From contig CANPWL010000003.1 of assembly GCA_947584375.1 (NCBI GenBank), positions 1 through 64,000 of the forward strand: a stretch of DNA of 64,000 nucleotides, in the 5' to 3' direction. A model generated the notes under the pieces. The model was not told where the DNA came from. It ran no database searches and saw only the letters and a list, made by a program, of their open reading frames with translations. Each line of letters starts with the position of its first letter. Position 1 is the first letter of the stretch. The DNA is from an uncultured Clostridia bacterium (GTDB lineage: Bacteria; Bacillota; Clostridia; Oscillospirales; Ruminococcaceae). A program made the position numbers and the translations under genes. Below are positions 1 through 9,782 of this stretch, one piece after another.

Positions 1-162
1 TCAAGCTGCGGTCTAGCGAAAAACTCGGTAGTTTTGTTAGAGCAGATAAGAACTATAGATAAAACCCGTCTTAAAGAGAGAATGGGCGAGCTTGATACAA
101 ATTCAATGTCCGCTGTGAACAGTGCGTTGTCGATTTCCTTCGGGTTAGGCGGCAGAACTTAA
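1..162 (+). CDS. PemK/MazF-family toxin, C-terminal part (5' truncated by window)
   Basis: Frame 1 reads SSCGLAKNSVVLLEQIRTIDKTRLKERMGELDTNSMSAVNSALSISFGLGGRT*; the 'EQIRTIDKTRLKERMGEL' motif is typical of MazF/PemK proteins. Confidence 0.85.
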   Translation, partial: SSCGLAKNSVVLLEQIRTIDKTRLKERMGELDTNSMSAVNSALSISFGLGGRT

Positions 163-231
163 ATAGAATATATCATATCGCAAAATATTTTTTACTTATT
201 AAAACTTGGCATATTGTTATATATAAAATCT

Positions 232-262
232 ACCGACATCGTCAAACCGGTGTCGGTTTTTA
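232..262 (+). terminator. Rho-independent terminator after the mazF-like gene
   Basis: ACCGACA...TGTCGGT stem followed by a T-rich tract. Confidence 0.7.
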
Positions 263-370
263 TTGTTAAGTAATTTTTGTCAAAATCATAAATCGTACAT
301 AAATAATAGTTAATATGTTAAAAATATATTGGTACAATGAAAATAACTTAAATTTTCGGAGGTCAGAACA

Positions 371-1012
371 ATGAAAACAAAGATTCTAATTATGGCTGTG
401 TTAATGTCAATAATGGCGGTTATGGCAGGGTGCGGCGAAAAAGATAAAACATCATCTGATTTATCAAGCGATACCGCTCAGTTGTCAGAGAGTATTGCCG
501 ATACCAGCAGTACCGAGCGATCTGAAAGCACAACAGGCTCACAGAGTACAAAATCTGCAAACACTTCAATTTCAGAAGATGATGCAAAAAATATAGCTTT
601 AAAGGACGCAAATGTATCCGAGTCTGATGTTACAGGAATTAGAATAAAGCAGGACATTGATGACGGCATAACAGTATATGAAGTAGATTTCTATGTAAGC
701 AATAAAGAATACGAATATGAGATTTCGGCTGAGGACGGAAGTATTAGAAGCAAGGATACAGATATAGACAATGATTTCGGTTCAGCGGCGCAAAGTAAAT
801 CAGGCGTGTCTTTAGACGAAGCAAAGAAAACAGCATTGAGTAAGGTAAAAGGAGCTACCGAAAAAGATATTCGTATACATTCTGAATACGACGACGGCAG
901 ACAGATCTATGAAGGCTCGATAGTTTATAACGAAATGGAATATGATTTTGAAATTGACAGTGAAACGGGAAAGATCCTGTCGTGGGAATCAGAATCTGTT
1001 TATGATGATTAA
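371..1012 (+). CDS. PepSY-domain lipoprotein
   Basis: Lipobox-like MAVMAGCG; two PepSY-like repeats (DDAKNIALKDA..., DEAKKTALSKV...); SD cggaggt. Confidence 0.85.
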   Translation: MKTKILIMAVLMSIMAVMAGCGEKDKTSSDLSSDTAQLSESIADTSSTERSESTTGSQSTKSANTSISEDDAKNIALKDANVSESDVTGIRIKQDIDDGITVYEVDFYVSNKEYEYEISAEDGSIRSKDTDIDNDFGSAAQSKSGVSLDEAKKTALSKVKGATEKDIRIHSEYDDGRQIYEGSIVYNEMEYDFEIDSETGKILSWESESVYDD

Positions 1013-1103
1013 TGGAAGTCGGCAGAGTTAAAAGGTTTATCCGATTTGGTAAAATGTCGGAAAAAGCAGTCAATAAAAGACTTTAAATTTAAAGATATTA
1101 AAT

Positions 1104-1140
1104 AATCCCTGTTCAGTTTTAAATTGAACAGGGATTTTTG
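1104..1140. terminator. Bidirectional terminator between convergent genes
   Basis: AATCCCTGTTCA...TGAACAGGGATTTTT. Confidence 0.75.
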
Positions 1141-1168
1141 TGTGTTTTGAACTAAAACACTTTAACTT

Positions 1169-1600
1169 TTATTTTTCACTTTCTTTTTTCTTTCTCCTGA
1201 AGTCCAGATAGCTTTCAAGAATGATCGTTGCCGCTACCTGATCAATTATTCCTTTTCTCTTTTTTCCCCTCGTGTTGGTTTCATTGAGAAAGTTGTGCGC
1301 TGATACGGTAGTCGAACGCTCGTCCCACATATTTACGGGAATATCTACGATTTCATTAAGGGTGTCGGCAAACTGTCTGCATTTTTCAGCTCTCGGACCA
1401 AAACTCCCGTTCATATTAAGCGGAAGCCCTACAATAATTTCTCCTACCTCATATTCTCTTGACATATGTGCGACCTTTGTAACCAGCACATTGAAGTTCC
1501 GTTCTTCTATTGTACCTATTGGAGATGCCAGAAATTCTGTTCTGTCACATACAGCAAGACCTGTCCTTGCATCTCCGAAATCTACTGCCATGATCTTCAT
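1169..1600 (-). CDS. ruvX: Holliday junction resolvase-like protein RuvX/YqgF
   Basis: MKIMAVDFGDARTGLAVCD and IVGLPLNMNGSFGPRA motifs. Confidence 0.95.
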   Translation of the reverse strand: MKIMAVDFGDARTGLAVCDRTEFLASPIGTIEERNFNVLVTKVAHMSREYEVGEIIVGLPLNMNGSFGPRAEKCRQFADTLNEIVDIPVNMWDERSTTVSAHNFLNETNTRGKKRKGIIDQVAATIILESYLDFRRKKKESEK

Positions 1601-1621
1601 AAATATTTACTCCTAATAAAT

Positions 1622-2359
1622 TCAAACATTTATTTTACTTAGCGTTTCACCAATTTTTTCATTAATAACCAAATTTGCAATGCTGTCCATATCAGTCTTA
1701 TCTCTATTAATGAGAACGAGATATTTTCCTTTGAAATACCTGACTAAAGAAGCAGCAGGATAAACTACGAGAGATGTTCCTCCGATAATAAGCATATCTG
1801 CTCTTTCAATATGGTTTATAGCTCCAATAACGGTATTATTGTCAAGTCCTTCCTCATATAAAACAACATCAGGTTTTACTCTTCCTCCGCATTTATCGCA
1901 TACAGGAACACCGGTGCTGTTTTTTATATAAAGGGCGTCGAAAAACTTATTACATTTCTCACAATAGTTTCTGTGAACTGAGCCGTGAAGCTCATAAACA
2001 TTTTTGCTGCCTGCCGCTTGATGAAGTCCGTCTATATTTTGTGTGATAATACAGGACAGCTTACCCTTTGACTCAAGCTCAGCAAGTTTTTTATGCGCTG
2101 CATTAGGTTTTATATCAAGTGCAAGCATTTTATCTTTGTAGAATTTAAAAAACTCTTCAGGCTTATTTACATAGAAGGTGTGAGAAAGCATTTCCTCAGG
2201 GGGATAATCGTACTTCTGATTATATAAACCGTCAACACTTCTAAAATCCGGTATACCGCTTTCGGTTGATACTCCTGCTCCTCCGAAAAAAACCATTGAT
2301 TTGCTTTCATCTATCATTTTTTGCAGAAGCTTTGTCTTATTAGAATAACTGTCAGTCAC
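1622..2359 (-). CDS. cobB: Sir2-family NAD-dependent protein deacylase (GTG start)
   Basis: GAGVSTESGIPDFRS, TQNIDGLHQAAG and CxxC zinc motifs. Confidence 0.95.
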   Translation of the reverse strand: MTDSYSNKTKLLQKMIDESKSMVFFGGAGVSTESGIPDFRSVDGLYNQKYDYPPEEMLSHTFYVNKPEEFFKFYKDKMLALDIKPNAAHKKLAELESKGKLSCIITQNIDGLHQAAGSKNVYELHGSVHRNYCEKCNKFFDALYIKNSTGVPVCDKCGGRVKPDVVLYEEGLDNNTVIGAINHIERADMLIIGGTSLVVYPAASLVRYFKGKYLVLINRDKTDMDSIANLVINEKIGETLSKINV

Positions 2360-2410
2360 TTTCTATCATCTCCTTTAAAATGAACCGACCGCATCTCTTT
2401 AACATAATTG

Positions 2411-3424
2411 TTATTTATAACAATCTGTTATTTCCTTTAATCTTTTTCTTGCTTCTTTAACAATACAGTCAGGTCCTAAAATTTTGGCTTTAGTTCCGAA
2501 TGTAAACAGCCAGCCCCAAAAGGTCGGACTTATCTCTACCTCAGCCTTTATACTGAATCTGTCGTTGCATTTCTTATTTACGAGAACATTGTTCCCGAAC
2601 CTGTCAATAACAACATTGATTAGAGAATTGTCAAACTCAATCTCTACGTTTTCTCTGTCGCCGCCGTACATATCGTATGTAGCTTTAAGGCTTTTTACAA
2701 TTTCATTTTCATCAACTGTCAGCGAACGCCGTTTATCCTCGCAAATTTTAACCTCAGATATTCTGTCTACCCTATATCTGCAAAGCTTTTCGTGTTTATT
2801 GCAATAACAAATAAGATAATATTTGTCATTTTCCCATATAAGCTGATAGGGAGAAACGCTGTAAACCTCTCCGCCATGACGAAACTGCGCCCTTTTATCA
2901 ATACTGTATTCGTAATACTTAAATTCGATCTGATAGTTTGAAAATATAGCTTCATGAATAATATTAATATTGTAATAAATACGCTCATTAAAGGTTTTGG
3001 TACGGTTTGCGACATATACGTTTCTTTTAAGACCTTTTGCTTTATACTTTGAGGTAAGCGTCTGAAGCTTTTTTATAAGGTCATCAGACTTCTTTTTAGT
3101 GAGAAAAACCGATGAAGATACAGCGTCTGCAAGAACATATAGCTCTTCATCCTGAAAGGTTCTCGAAGCAACATAATATGCGTTTGCGTGTCCTCTCTTA
3201 TCTGCCAATATATCAAGACCGCTTTCCTGAAGAGACGTAATATCATCATATATGGTTTTACGCTCAGCCTTTATTCCGTATGCCTCAAGCTTTGATATTA
3301 GTTCTTTTCCTGTCAGAGAATGTGATTCGTCAGTTTCGTTAAGCATAATTTTTTCCAAAATTAAAAGTTTTAATTTCTGCCGTGAAAATCCGCCGTTTGA
3401 TATAAGATTAAAGTTTTTCTCCAT
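2411..3424 (-). CDS. WYL-domain transcriptional regulator
   Basis: N-terminal HTH with WYL-like domain (SVSPYQLIWENDKYYLICYCNKHEKLCRYRVDRI). Confidence 0.9.
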   Translation of the reverse strand: MEKNFNLISNGGFSRQKLKLLILEKIMLNETDESHSLTGKELISKLEAYGIKAERKTIYDDITSLQESGLDILADKRGHANAYYVASRTFQDEELYVLADAVSSSVFLTKKKSDDLIKKLQTLTSKYKAKGLKRNVYVANRTKTFNERIYYNINIIHEAIFSNYQIEFKYYEYSIDKRAQFRHGGEVYSVSPYQLIWENDKYYLICYCNKHEKLCRYRVDRISEVKICEDKRRSLTVDENEIVKSLKATYDMYGGDRENVEIEFDNSLINVVIDRFGNNVLVNKKCNDRFSIKAEVEISPTFWGWLFTFGTKAKILGPDCIVKEARKRLKEITDCYK

Positions 3425-3503
3425 TTTAATTACTTCCTTAAAAATCTGAATTCTTTAAACCTGTATTAAATTCTTATATTTTGAAATACTGGTTTTCAAT
3501 GTT

Positions 3504-3719
3504 TTAATTTTTATTGTGTTTCAGATCAGAGACCTTTATCTTTGTTCCGTCAGGACGCAAAAGTTCAGTATGCTCTAGCTGCTGAGTAAGATTTTTTACA
3601 TATCCTTGCCGATACTCGTCTCTCAGCCTTTTCTGTTCTTTCAATTCATCTTGCGTCAGATTTCTATGCTTTGATAATCTGTACAGCTCTGAAATTCTGT
3701 CTAACTTTTTCTTTTCCAT
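3504..3719 (-). CDS. DUF896 family protein
   Basis: RISELYRLSKHRNLTQDELKEQKRLRDEYRQGYVKNL and LRPDGTKI typical of DUF896/YnzC. Confidence 0.9.
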   Translation of the reverse strand: MEKKKLDRISELYRLSKHRNLTQDELKEQKRLRDEYRQGYVKNLTQQLEHTELLRPDGTKIKVSDLKHNKN

Positions 3720-3863
3720 TCTAAGGTTTTATTCCTTCCTGAGATCTATATAAATATTATTTTTAATATTAACATATTTTTCTCAAAAAATCAACGGCTT
3801 TTAATACAATTGTCCAAAAAAATTCCCAGAAGTTTAAATGTAAATAATTTTTTTTAAAAAGTA

Positions 3864-3895
3864 TTGACAAAGTTTAGATTTGGAAGTATTATAAA
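3864..3895 (+). promoter_or_regulatory. Predicted sigma-A promoter
   Basis: TTGACA-N17-TATTATAAAT upstream of the 3974 ORF. Confidence 0.5.
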
Positions 3896-3973
3896 TATTG
3901 TAAGAAGAACATTTGTTCTGCAAGGGGCTATAAAACTAATAATGATTGACATTTTAAGAAAGGACATTAAAGT

Positions 3974-4204
3974 ATGGAAAACTTATTCAGAGCTTATATC
4001 AAAACCGCTGATGCTTTAAAAAAGCAAATTGAATATTTAAAAATTAAAAACAAAGAAACAACTGATGTTGATGAAAAGAAAGCGATTTCAAGGCGTTCTG
4101 AAACTCTTTATTCGGAATATCTGGACGTTTTATTTAGCGCAAGAATGATTGAGAATTATTTTAAGCCTAAGCCTAAGGCAAGTATTTCACGTAAAGACGC
4201 TTAA
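3974..4204 (+). CDS. Small conserved hypothetical protein
   Basis: ORF with SD aaagga; coiled-coil-like composition. Confidence 0.6.
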   Translation: MENLFRAYIKTADALKKQIEYLKIKNKETTDVDEKKAISRRSETLYSEYLDVLFSARMIENYFKPKPKASISRKDA

Positions 4205-4241
4205 AATAAATCGTTTAATGATAAGAAAGGAAGCAAATCAA

Positions 4242-4571
4242 TTGAAGAAAAAGTATACAAATAAGAGAGTGCCTATTGATTTTCTTTATTTGGACCAACA
4301 AGTTAAAATCGGAAAATATGCTTCTACCTCTAACAAAAAAATAATTAAATTTCTTCATGAGATAATCAATGATGATTTGACAAAAACTCAGAAACAATAT
4401 ATTATTATGTATTATATGAAAAATATGAAAATACACGAAATTGCCCTTGAATGCGGAGTGAATAAATCTACTGTTTCAAGAACAATGAAACGTGCGAGAG
4501 ACAGAATTTACGAGCGGTTAAAATATACTGATTTCAGGAGCTTTATTGAAGATGAAGACGCCGATTTTTGA
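4242..4571 (+). CDS. Sigma-70 region 4-like HTH protein (probable TTG start at 4242)
   Basis: LTKTQKQYIIMYYMKNMKIHEIALECGVNKSTVSRTMKRARDRIYERL; SD agaaagg upstream of TTG; overlaps the next gene. Confidence 0.75.
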   Translation: MKKKYTNKRVPIDFLYLDQQVKIGKYASTSNKKIIKFLHEIINDDLTKTQKQYIIMYYMKNMKIHEIALECGVNKSTVSRTMKRARDRIYERLKYTDFRSFIEDEDADF

Positions 4572-5940
4572 TTTTTTAAACGAATATAAAAATAAAAACA
4601 GTATAAGGTTTCATATGCCCGGACATAAGGGTATAGGTCCTGTCGAATTAAGCGCTGTTTCAAAATATGATATAACCGAAATAACAGGAGCTGACTTTCT
4701 GTTTAGCACATCAAATGAAGGGATAATATGCGAAAGTGAAAAAAATGCAGAAAAGCTTTTTGATTCGGCTGTTACTGCTTATTCAACTGAAGGTTCTACG
4801 CTTGCAATAAAGACAATGCTTTTTCTTGCGGTCAAAGGCAGACGCCGTAAAGTGCTTGCGGCAAGAAATGTACATAAAGCTTTTATAAATGCCTGTGCAT
4901 TAATTGACATTGAAGTAGATTGGCTTTATCCTAAGGAAGCTATTAGTTCTTTGTGCTCAATGAAATTGTCAGCTTTTGATTTGGATAATGCTTTGGCTTC
5001 TTATAAAAATGAAGAACTGCCAAGCGCTGTATATGTCACTACCCCTGATTATTTGGGAAATATGCTTGATATTAAGAGCCTGTCTGAAGTTTGTAAGAGG
5101 TATAATATTCCTCTGCTTGTTGATAATGCTCATGGAGCTTATCTCAACTTTTTATCAGAAAATCTGCATCCTTTAGCAAACGGTGCAGATATGTGCTGTG
5201 ATTCAGCCCATAAAACTCTTCCGTGTCTTACGGGAGGAGCATATCTTCATATATCAAAAAATACAAGAGATGAATATAAAAGCAAAGCCAATGTAAAAGA
5301 GTCTATGCAGATTTTTGCAACGACTTCACCCTCATACTTGATTTTGGAATCCCTTGATTTGTGCAATAAGATTTTAGAAGATAAAGACTATTCAGACAGG
5401 CTTAACAAATTATGTAAAAGACTTAAAAAGCTTAAAGAAGAAATAAGATCAATAGGATTTAATGTTATTAATAATCCTTATTCAGAACCTTTAAAGATTG
5501 TTATTCTTACAAATGGGTTAGGAATAAACGGTAAAGAGCTTTTATGCTCTCTTGAAAAAATGAATATATACTGTGAATACGCAGATATATCTGCTGTGAT
5601 TCTGATGATTTCACCTGATAATAATGAAAACGATTTTAATGCTCTTTTGTCTGCATTGAAGGATATAAAAAATTCAGCTAAAGAAAAAATTTCTTCCGAT
5701 AATGCTTTTGACGATGGATTTTTAATTCATCCTGCTGAACAAAAAATGTCTATTCGTGACGCATTATTCAGTAAAGCAGAAAAAATTTCCGTTGATGATG
5801 CATTGGGAAGAATATGCACGTCTCCTGTATCAATTTGTCCGCCCTGTATTCCTTTGGCAGTAAGCGGAGAGGTTTTTGATAAAAACACTATAAATTTGCT
5901 TAAAAAGTATAGCATTTTTTCTGTTAATGTGGTACAATGA
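4552..5940 (+). CDS. Orn/Lys/Arg decarboxylase-family PLP protein
   Basis: FHMPGHKG, DITEITGADFL, DNAHGAYL and CDSAHKTLPCLTGGAYLH motifs. Confidence 0.93.
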   Translation: MKTPIFDFLNEYKNKNSIRFHMPGHKGIGPVELSAVSKYDITEITGADFLFSTSNEGIICESEKNAEKLFDSAVTAYSTEGSTLAIKTMLFLAVKGRRRKVLAARNVHKAFINACALIDIEVDWLYPKEAISSLCSMKLSAFDLDNALASYKNEELPSAVYVTTPDYLGNMLDIKSLSEVCKRYNIPLLVDNAHGAYLNFLSENLHPLANGADMCCDSAHKTLPCLTGGAYLHISKNTRDEYKSKANVKESMQIFATTSPSYLILESLDLCNKILEDKDYSDRLNKLCKRLKKLKEEIRSIGFNVINNPYSEPLKIVILTNGLGINGKELLCSLEKMNIYCEYADISAVILMISPDNNENDFNALLSALKDIKNSAKEKISSDNAFDDGFLIHPAEQKMSIRDALFSKAEKISVDDALGRICTSPVSICPPCIPLAVSGEVFDKNTINLLKKYSIFSVNVVQ

Positions 5941-6020
5941 ACTACAAGAGGCAAGTTTACAGAAGTAAAGAAAAGATGTGTTTTACCTCTAAAAGCTGAA
6001 TTTATGAAAAGGTCATTGTT

Positions 6021-7004
6021 ATGGAGAATTTTTCTTTATATGAAAATGATATTTTAAAAAATACTATACGTTCAATGATTGTAAAAGAAAGAGTTGTAAG
6101 CTCTTTGCTTATTTACGGTGAAAAAGGATTGGGCAAAAAAACCGCTGCCGATTATATTGCCGGTTCGCTTCTTTGTGAACAATTTAGCGGAACTCCCTGC
6201 GGAGAATGCAAAGCCTGTAAAATGATTTTACACAAAACCCATCCGGATGTTATCTATGCTGTTCCAAGCGGTAAAAGCGGAAATTACAAAATAGATACTC
6301 TGCGGGAGATTGTTGAGAGCGCAGCTATAATGCCTAATGAAGGCAGATTCAAAATATATATAATCGCAGATATGGATAATACTCTTGTTTCTGCACAAAA
6401 TGCTCTTTTAAAGCTTATTGAAGAACCTCCCGACAATTGTGTGATTATACTTACAGCTCAATCACGTTCATCGCTTCTGCCGACTATTATATCTAGGGTA
6501 GTATCTCTTTCTGTACACGAGGTAAGCAAAGATTCCTGTGAAAAGGCTCTTGTTCACTACGGATACAGTAAGGCGGATATTGAAAAAGCAATTGAAATAT
6601 TAGGCGGAAATATAGGAAAATGTAAAAGCTATTTAGACGGCGAGGATATAGTTGATGCTGTAACGATTACTAAAAGCATTACTGACGCTTTAATATCCGG
6701 CGATGAATACTTGATGCTTAAGGAGTTCAGTGAGCTTACTGGTGAAAAAGCTATGACATTAACAGTTTTAAAGCTATTATGCGAGGTTATTCGAGACGCA
6801 ATGTCTGTAAATGCGGGATGTGATGAAAGCGTTCTTATAAGCACATACAAAAATGGTGCCGTAAGGTTTTCAGAGTATTTATCTAAGATGAAAGCAAGAA
6901 AAATTTATACTGTAATAACTAAATATATTGAAAGAATAAATTCAAACGGGAATCTTAGTCTTGCATTAAATGCTTTATGCTCAGAAATAAAAGAGACTTT
7001 GTAA
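6021..7004 (+). CDS. holB: DNA polymerase III subunit delta'
   Basis: YGEKGLGKKTAA Walker A, Cys-rich CxxCxxC, ALLKLIEEPP, SRV motif. Confidence 0.93.
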   Translation: MENFSLYENDILKNTIRSMIVKERVVSSLLIYGEKGLGKKTAADYIAGSLLCEQFSGTPCGECKACKMILHKTHPDVIYAVPSGKSGNYKIDTLREIVESAAIMPNEGRFKIYIIADMDNTLVSAQNALLKLIEEPPDNCVIILTAQSRSSLLPTIISRVVSLSVHEVSKDSCEKALVHYGYSKADIEKAIEILGGNIGKCKSYLDGEDIVDAVTITKSITDALISGDEYLMLKEFSELTGEKAMTLTVLKLLCEVIRDAMSVNAGCDESVLISTYKNGAVRFSEYLSKMKARKIYTVITKYIERINSNGNLSLALNALCSEIKETL

Positions 7005-7038
7005 AGCTTATGTTTGAATAAAATATCGGAGGAATATT

Positions 7039-7902
7039 ATGGCTGAAATAATAGGCGTTCGTTTTAAAAGTGTTGGAAAGATATATTACTTTTCTCCTAA
7101 CGGCGCTAAAATCGATGTAGGTGAAAAGGTAATTGTTGAAACCTCACGGGGAGTTGAGTGCGGAGAGGTTGTTCTCTCTAACAGAGAGATAACAGACGAA
7201 GAGCTTACAGCTCCGCTTAAAGATATAATACGTGTTGCGACCCAAAAGGATATTGATAAAATAGAGCAGAATAAAAAGAGCGAAGCGGAAGCATTCAAAA
7301 TCTGTGAGGAAAAGATTGCAAAGCATGGGCTTAATATGAAGCTGGTTGATGTTGAATGTACCTTTGACAACAATAAACTTATGTTCTATTTTACTTCAGA
7401 AAACAGAGTTGATTTCAGAGAACTTGTAAAAGATTTAGCGTCAGTTTTCAGAACAAGAATTGAACTAAGACAAATAGGAGTCCGTGATGAGGCAAAAATG
7501 CTCGGAGGTCTTGGAATTTGCGGCAGACCTTTTTGCTGTAAATCTTTTTTAGGAGATTTTCAGCCTGTGTCTATAAAAATGGCAAAGGATCAGAGTTTGT
7601 CTTTAAATCCGGCAAAGATATCGGGTACCTGCGGAAGGCTTATGTGCTGCTTGAAATATGAGCAGGACGGTTATGAAGAGCTTATTAAAGGACTTCCTAA
7701 ACTGGGAGCTTTTGTGGAAACTCCTGACGGGAAAGGAAATGTTGTTGACATCAACACTCTAACAGGAAAAATCAGAGTTAAAAAATCTGATACAGAGGCT
7801 GTGAACACATATATGAAAGATGACATTAAGGTTATTAAAGACGGCAGTAATAAAATTGATAACGAAGAATTAAATGAACTTAAAGCGCTTGAGGATAAAT
7901 AA
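7039..7902 (+). CDS. ricT: PSP1-domain protein RicT/YaaT
   Basis: FKSVGKIYYFSP, DEAKMLGGLGICGRPFCCKSFLGDF, KISGTCGRLMCCLKYE. Confidence 0.93.
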   Translation: MAEIIGVRFKSVGKIYYFSPNGAKIDVGEKVIVETSRGVECGEVVLSNREITDEELTAPLKDIIRVATQKDIDKIEQNKKSEAEAFKICEEKIAKHGLNMKLVDVECTFDNNKLMFYFTSENRVDFRELVKDLASVFRTRIELRQIGVRDEAKMLGGLGICGRPFCCKSFLGDFQPVSIKMAKDQSLSLNPAKISGTCGRLMCCLKYEQDGYEELIKGLPKLGAFVETPDGKGNVVDINTLTGKIRVKKSDTEAVNTYMKDDIKVIKDGSNKIDNEELNELKALEDK

Positions 7903-7946
7903 ATATTATAAATAAGCACCTATTAGCCATTAGAATAAAGTTAAAT

Positions 7947-7976
7947 AAAAGCAGACACAAAAGTGTCTGCTTTTCT
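7947..7976. terminator. Bidirectional terminator
   Basis: AAAAGCAGACACaaaaGTGTCTGCTTTT. Confidence 0.75.
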
Positions 7977-7998
7977 ACTTTTACATTTTATTGGTTTG

Positions 7999-8358
7999 TT
8001 AATTAGTTTTTTTAATAAGTTCTTTTATTCCGATTATTATTATAAATACAGAAAATATTTTTGAAAGAATTTCAGAACCCAGCATACTTGCAATAAAGCT
8101 AAATAAAAGTGCTGCTATTGACCCCGTTATAATTGACGGGAGAATTCTTTTCCATATTATCAGCTTTGACTTTGTGTGAAGAATAATAGATATAACCGCA
8201 ATAGGAATAAAGAAAATAAGGTTTATTCCCTGAGCATCAAGCTGTCCCATTCCTGCGAAAATAGTAAGATATATGATAAGAACCATTCCGCCACCCAGAC
8301 CGAGTGAAGCGATAAATCCGCTTAGAAATGAGACAACGGCAATAACAAAAATACTCAT
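7999..8358 (-). CDS. TauE/SafE (TSUP) family half-size membrane protein
   Basis: 119 aa, SLGLGGGMVLIIYL motif; ATGA overlap with upstream gene. Confidence 0.85.
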   Translation of the reverse strand: MSIFVIAVVSFLSGFIASLGLGGGMVLIIYLTIFAGMGQLDAQGINLIFFIPIAVISIILHTKSKLIIWKRILPSIITGSIAALLFSFIASMLGSEILSKIFSVFIIIIGIKELIKKTN

Positions 8359-8738
8359 AGCATCAACATCCTGATTCCTGAAATGATTAGAATAGCTCCG
8401 AATATTTTTTTCAGAACCTTGTTAGAGATTTTTTTCAAAAGCCGGCTTCCTGCAATTGCTCCTAACAAACCTAAAGGTACGAATTTGAGTGCCAATGAAT
8501 AGTTGATATGTCCTTTAAGCGAATAAATAACAGTGCTGATTACAGACAGGGGCAGAGTAATTGCTATTGACGAAGCGTGAGCTTTTTTTGCTTCCATCCC
8601 GGTGCTTTCTAAAAGCGGTACGCTTAACATTCCTCCGCCCGAACCAAAAAGTCCGTTGGCAACTCCGGTTATACCGCCTACAATATAGTAGAACGCCTTA
8701 CTGTGTTTTAAATTTTTCAGTTTATTTTTTATTCTCAT
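8355..8738 (-). CDS. TauE/SafE (TSUP) family half-size membrane protein
   Basis: 127 aa, GVANGLFGSGGGMLSVPLL motif. Confidence 0.88.
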   Translation of the reverse strand: MRIKNKLKNLKHSKAFYYIVGGITGVANGLFGSGGGMLSVPLLESTGMEAKKAHASSIAITLPLSVISTVIYSLKGHINYSLALKFVPLGLLGAIAGSRLLKKISNKVLKKIFGAILIISGIRMLML

Positions 8739-8890
8739 AGTTTTATTGTTTTCAAATGGATGGATTTTATACCAATACTTTTCATAGCGGATATTTTAAT
8801 GTTATTACTTGTTTTGATTTACTATATATGATAAAATATTTATATAGACTAGTAAAATGGAAATAAAGATTGTTGAGGTCAGTGATATAT

Positions 8891-9709
8891 ATGAGTTGCA
8901 TTGAGCATATCAGCTTTTATGATAATATTATTCTTTTTCCTGAACATAAACATACATCTTGTGAGATAATGTATTTACATAAGGGTAATATAAATTTGAT
9001 TTGTGAAGGTAAAAAATATGAACTCAAAGATGGTATGTTATATATTATTCCCAGTGGGTTGAAGCATACTATATCAATTATTGATACAACATGTTATAAA
9101 CGTACGTTAGTTTTTCTTAATCCGTGGACTTATTCAAAAAAATACTATTCTGATTATATTTATAATGCTTTAATTGGATGCTCCATAAATGAGCCGATAA
9201 TTATTAAGGACGATATTGATTGCAGAGAATATTTAGATATTTTAAAAAAAGAAGTAGATTCAACTGATGTTTTATCTGAAGATATTATTATCTCTGCCGT
9301 AACGCAGTTTCTTGCAAAGCTGTTTAGATATACAGGACTTTTAAATAATCATAATATCAGAAAGACCAATAAACTGGTGAATGATATTCAAAGTTACATA
9401 CAGGAAAATTGCGGGTCACAAATTTCTATTTCTGATATTGCCGATAAGTATTTTGTAAGCAAGTTTTATTTAAGTCATATATTTAAAGAACAGACGGGTT
9501 TGTCACCTAGACAATTTTTGACCTTTACACGTCTTTCAAAGGCATATAATTTATTGCACGAACCTGACTTTTCAGTTTCAGAAGTTGCTGAAAAATGCGG
9601 GTTTACTAGTACCAGTTATATGATAAAAAAGTTTGGTGAACAATATAATATCTCACCGAATAAATTTAGAAAACAGCTTTTTTCAAAAAGCAAAAAATAT
9701 GCAAAATAA
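8891..9709 (+). CDS. AraC-family transcriptional regulator with N-terminal cupin
   Basis: C-terminal double HTH (ISIADKYFVSKFYLSHIFKEQTGLSPRQFL, VAEKCGFTSTSYMIKKFGEQYNISPNKFR). Confidence 0.93.
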   Translation: MSCIEHISFYDNIILFPEHKHTSCEIMYLHKGNINLICEGKKYELKDGMLYIIPSGLKHTISIIDTTCYKRTLVFLNPWTYSKKYYSDYIYNALIGCSINEPIIIKDDIDCREYLDILKKEVDSTDVLSEDIIISAVTQFLAKLFRYTGLLNNHNIRKTNKLVNDIQSYIQENCGSQISISDIADKYFVSKFYLSHIFKEQTGLSPRQFLTFTRLSKAYNLLHEPDFSVSEVAEKCGFTSTSYMIKKFGEQYNISPNKFRKQLFSKSKKYAK

Positions 9710-9782
9710 AGCAATTCTGTTATATTTTTTGCAAATAATAAATGATATAATAATACTATAAATTATCAGGAGGTTCCGAGCA

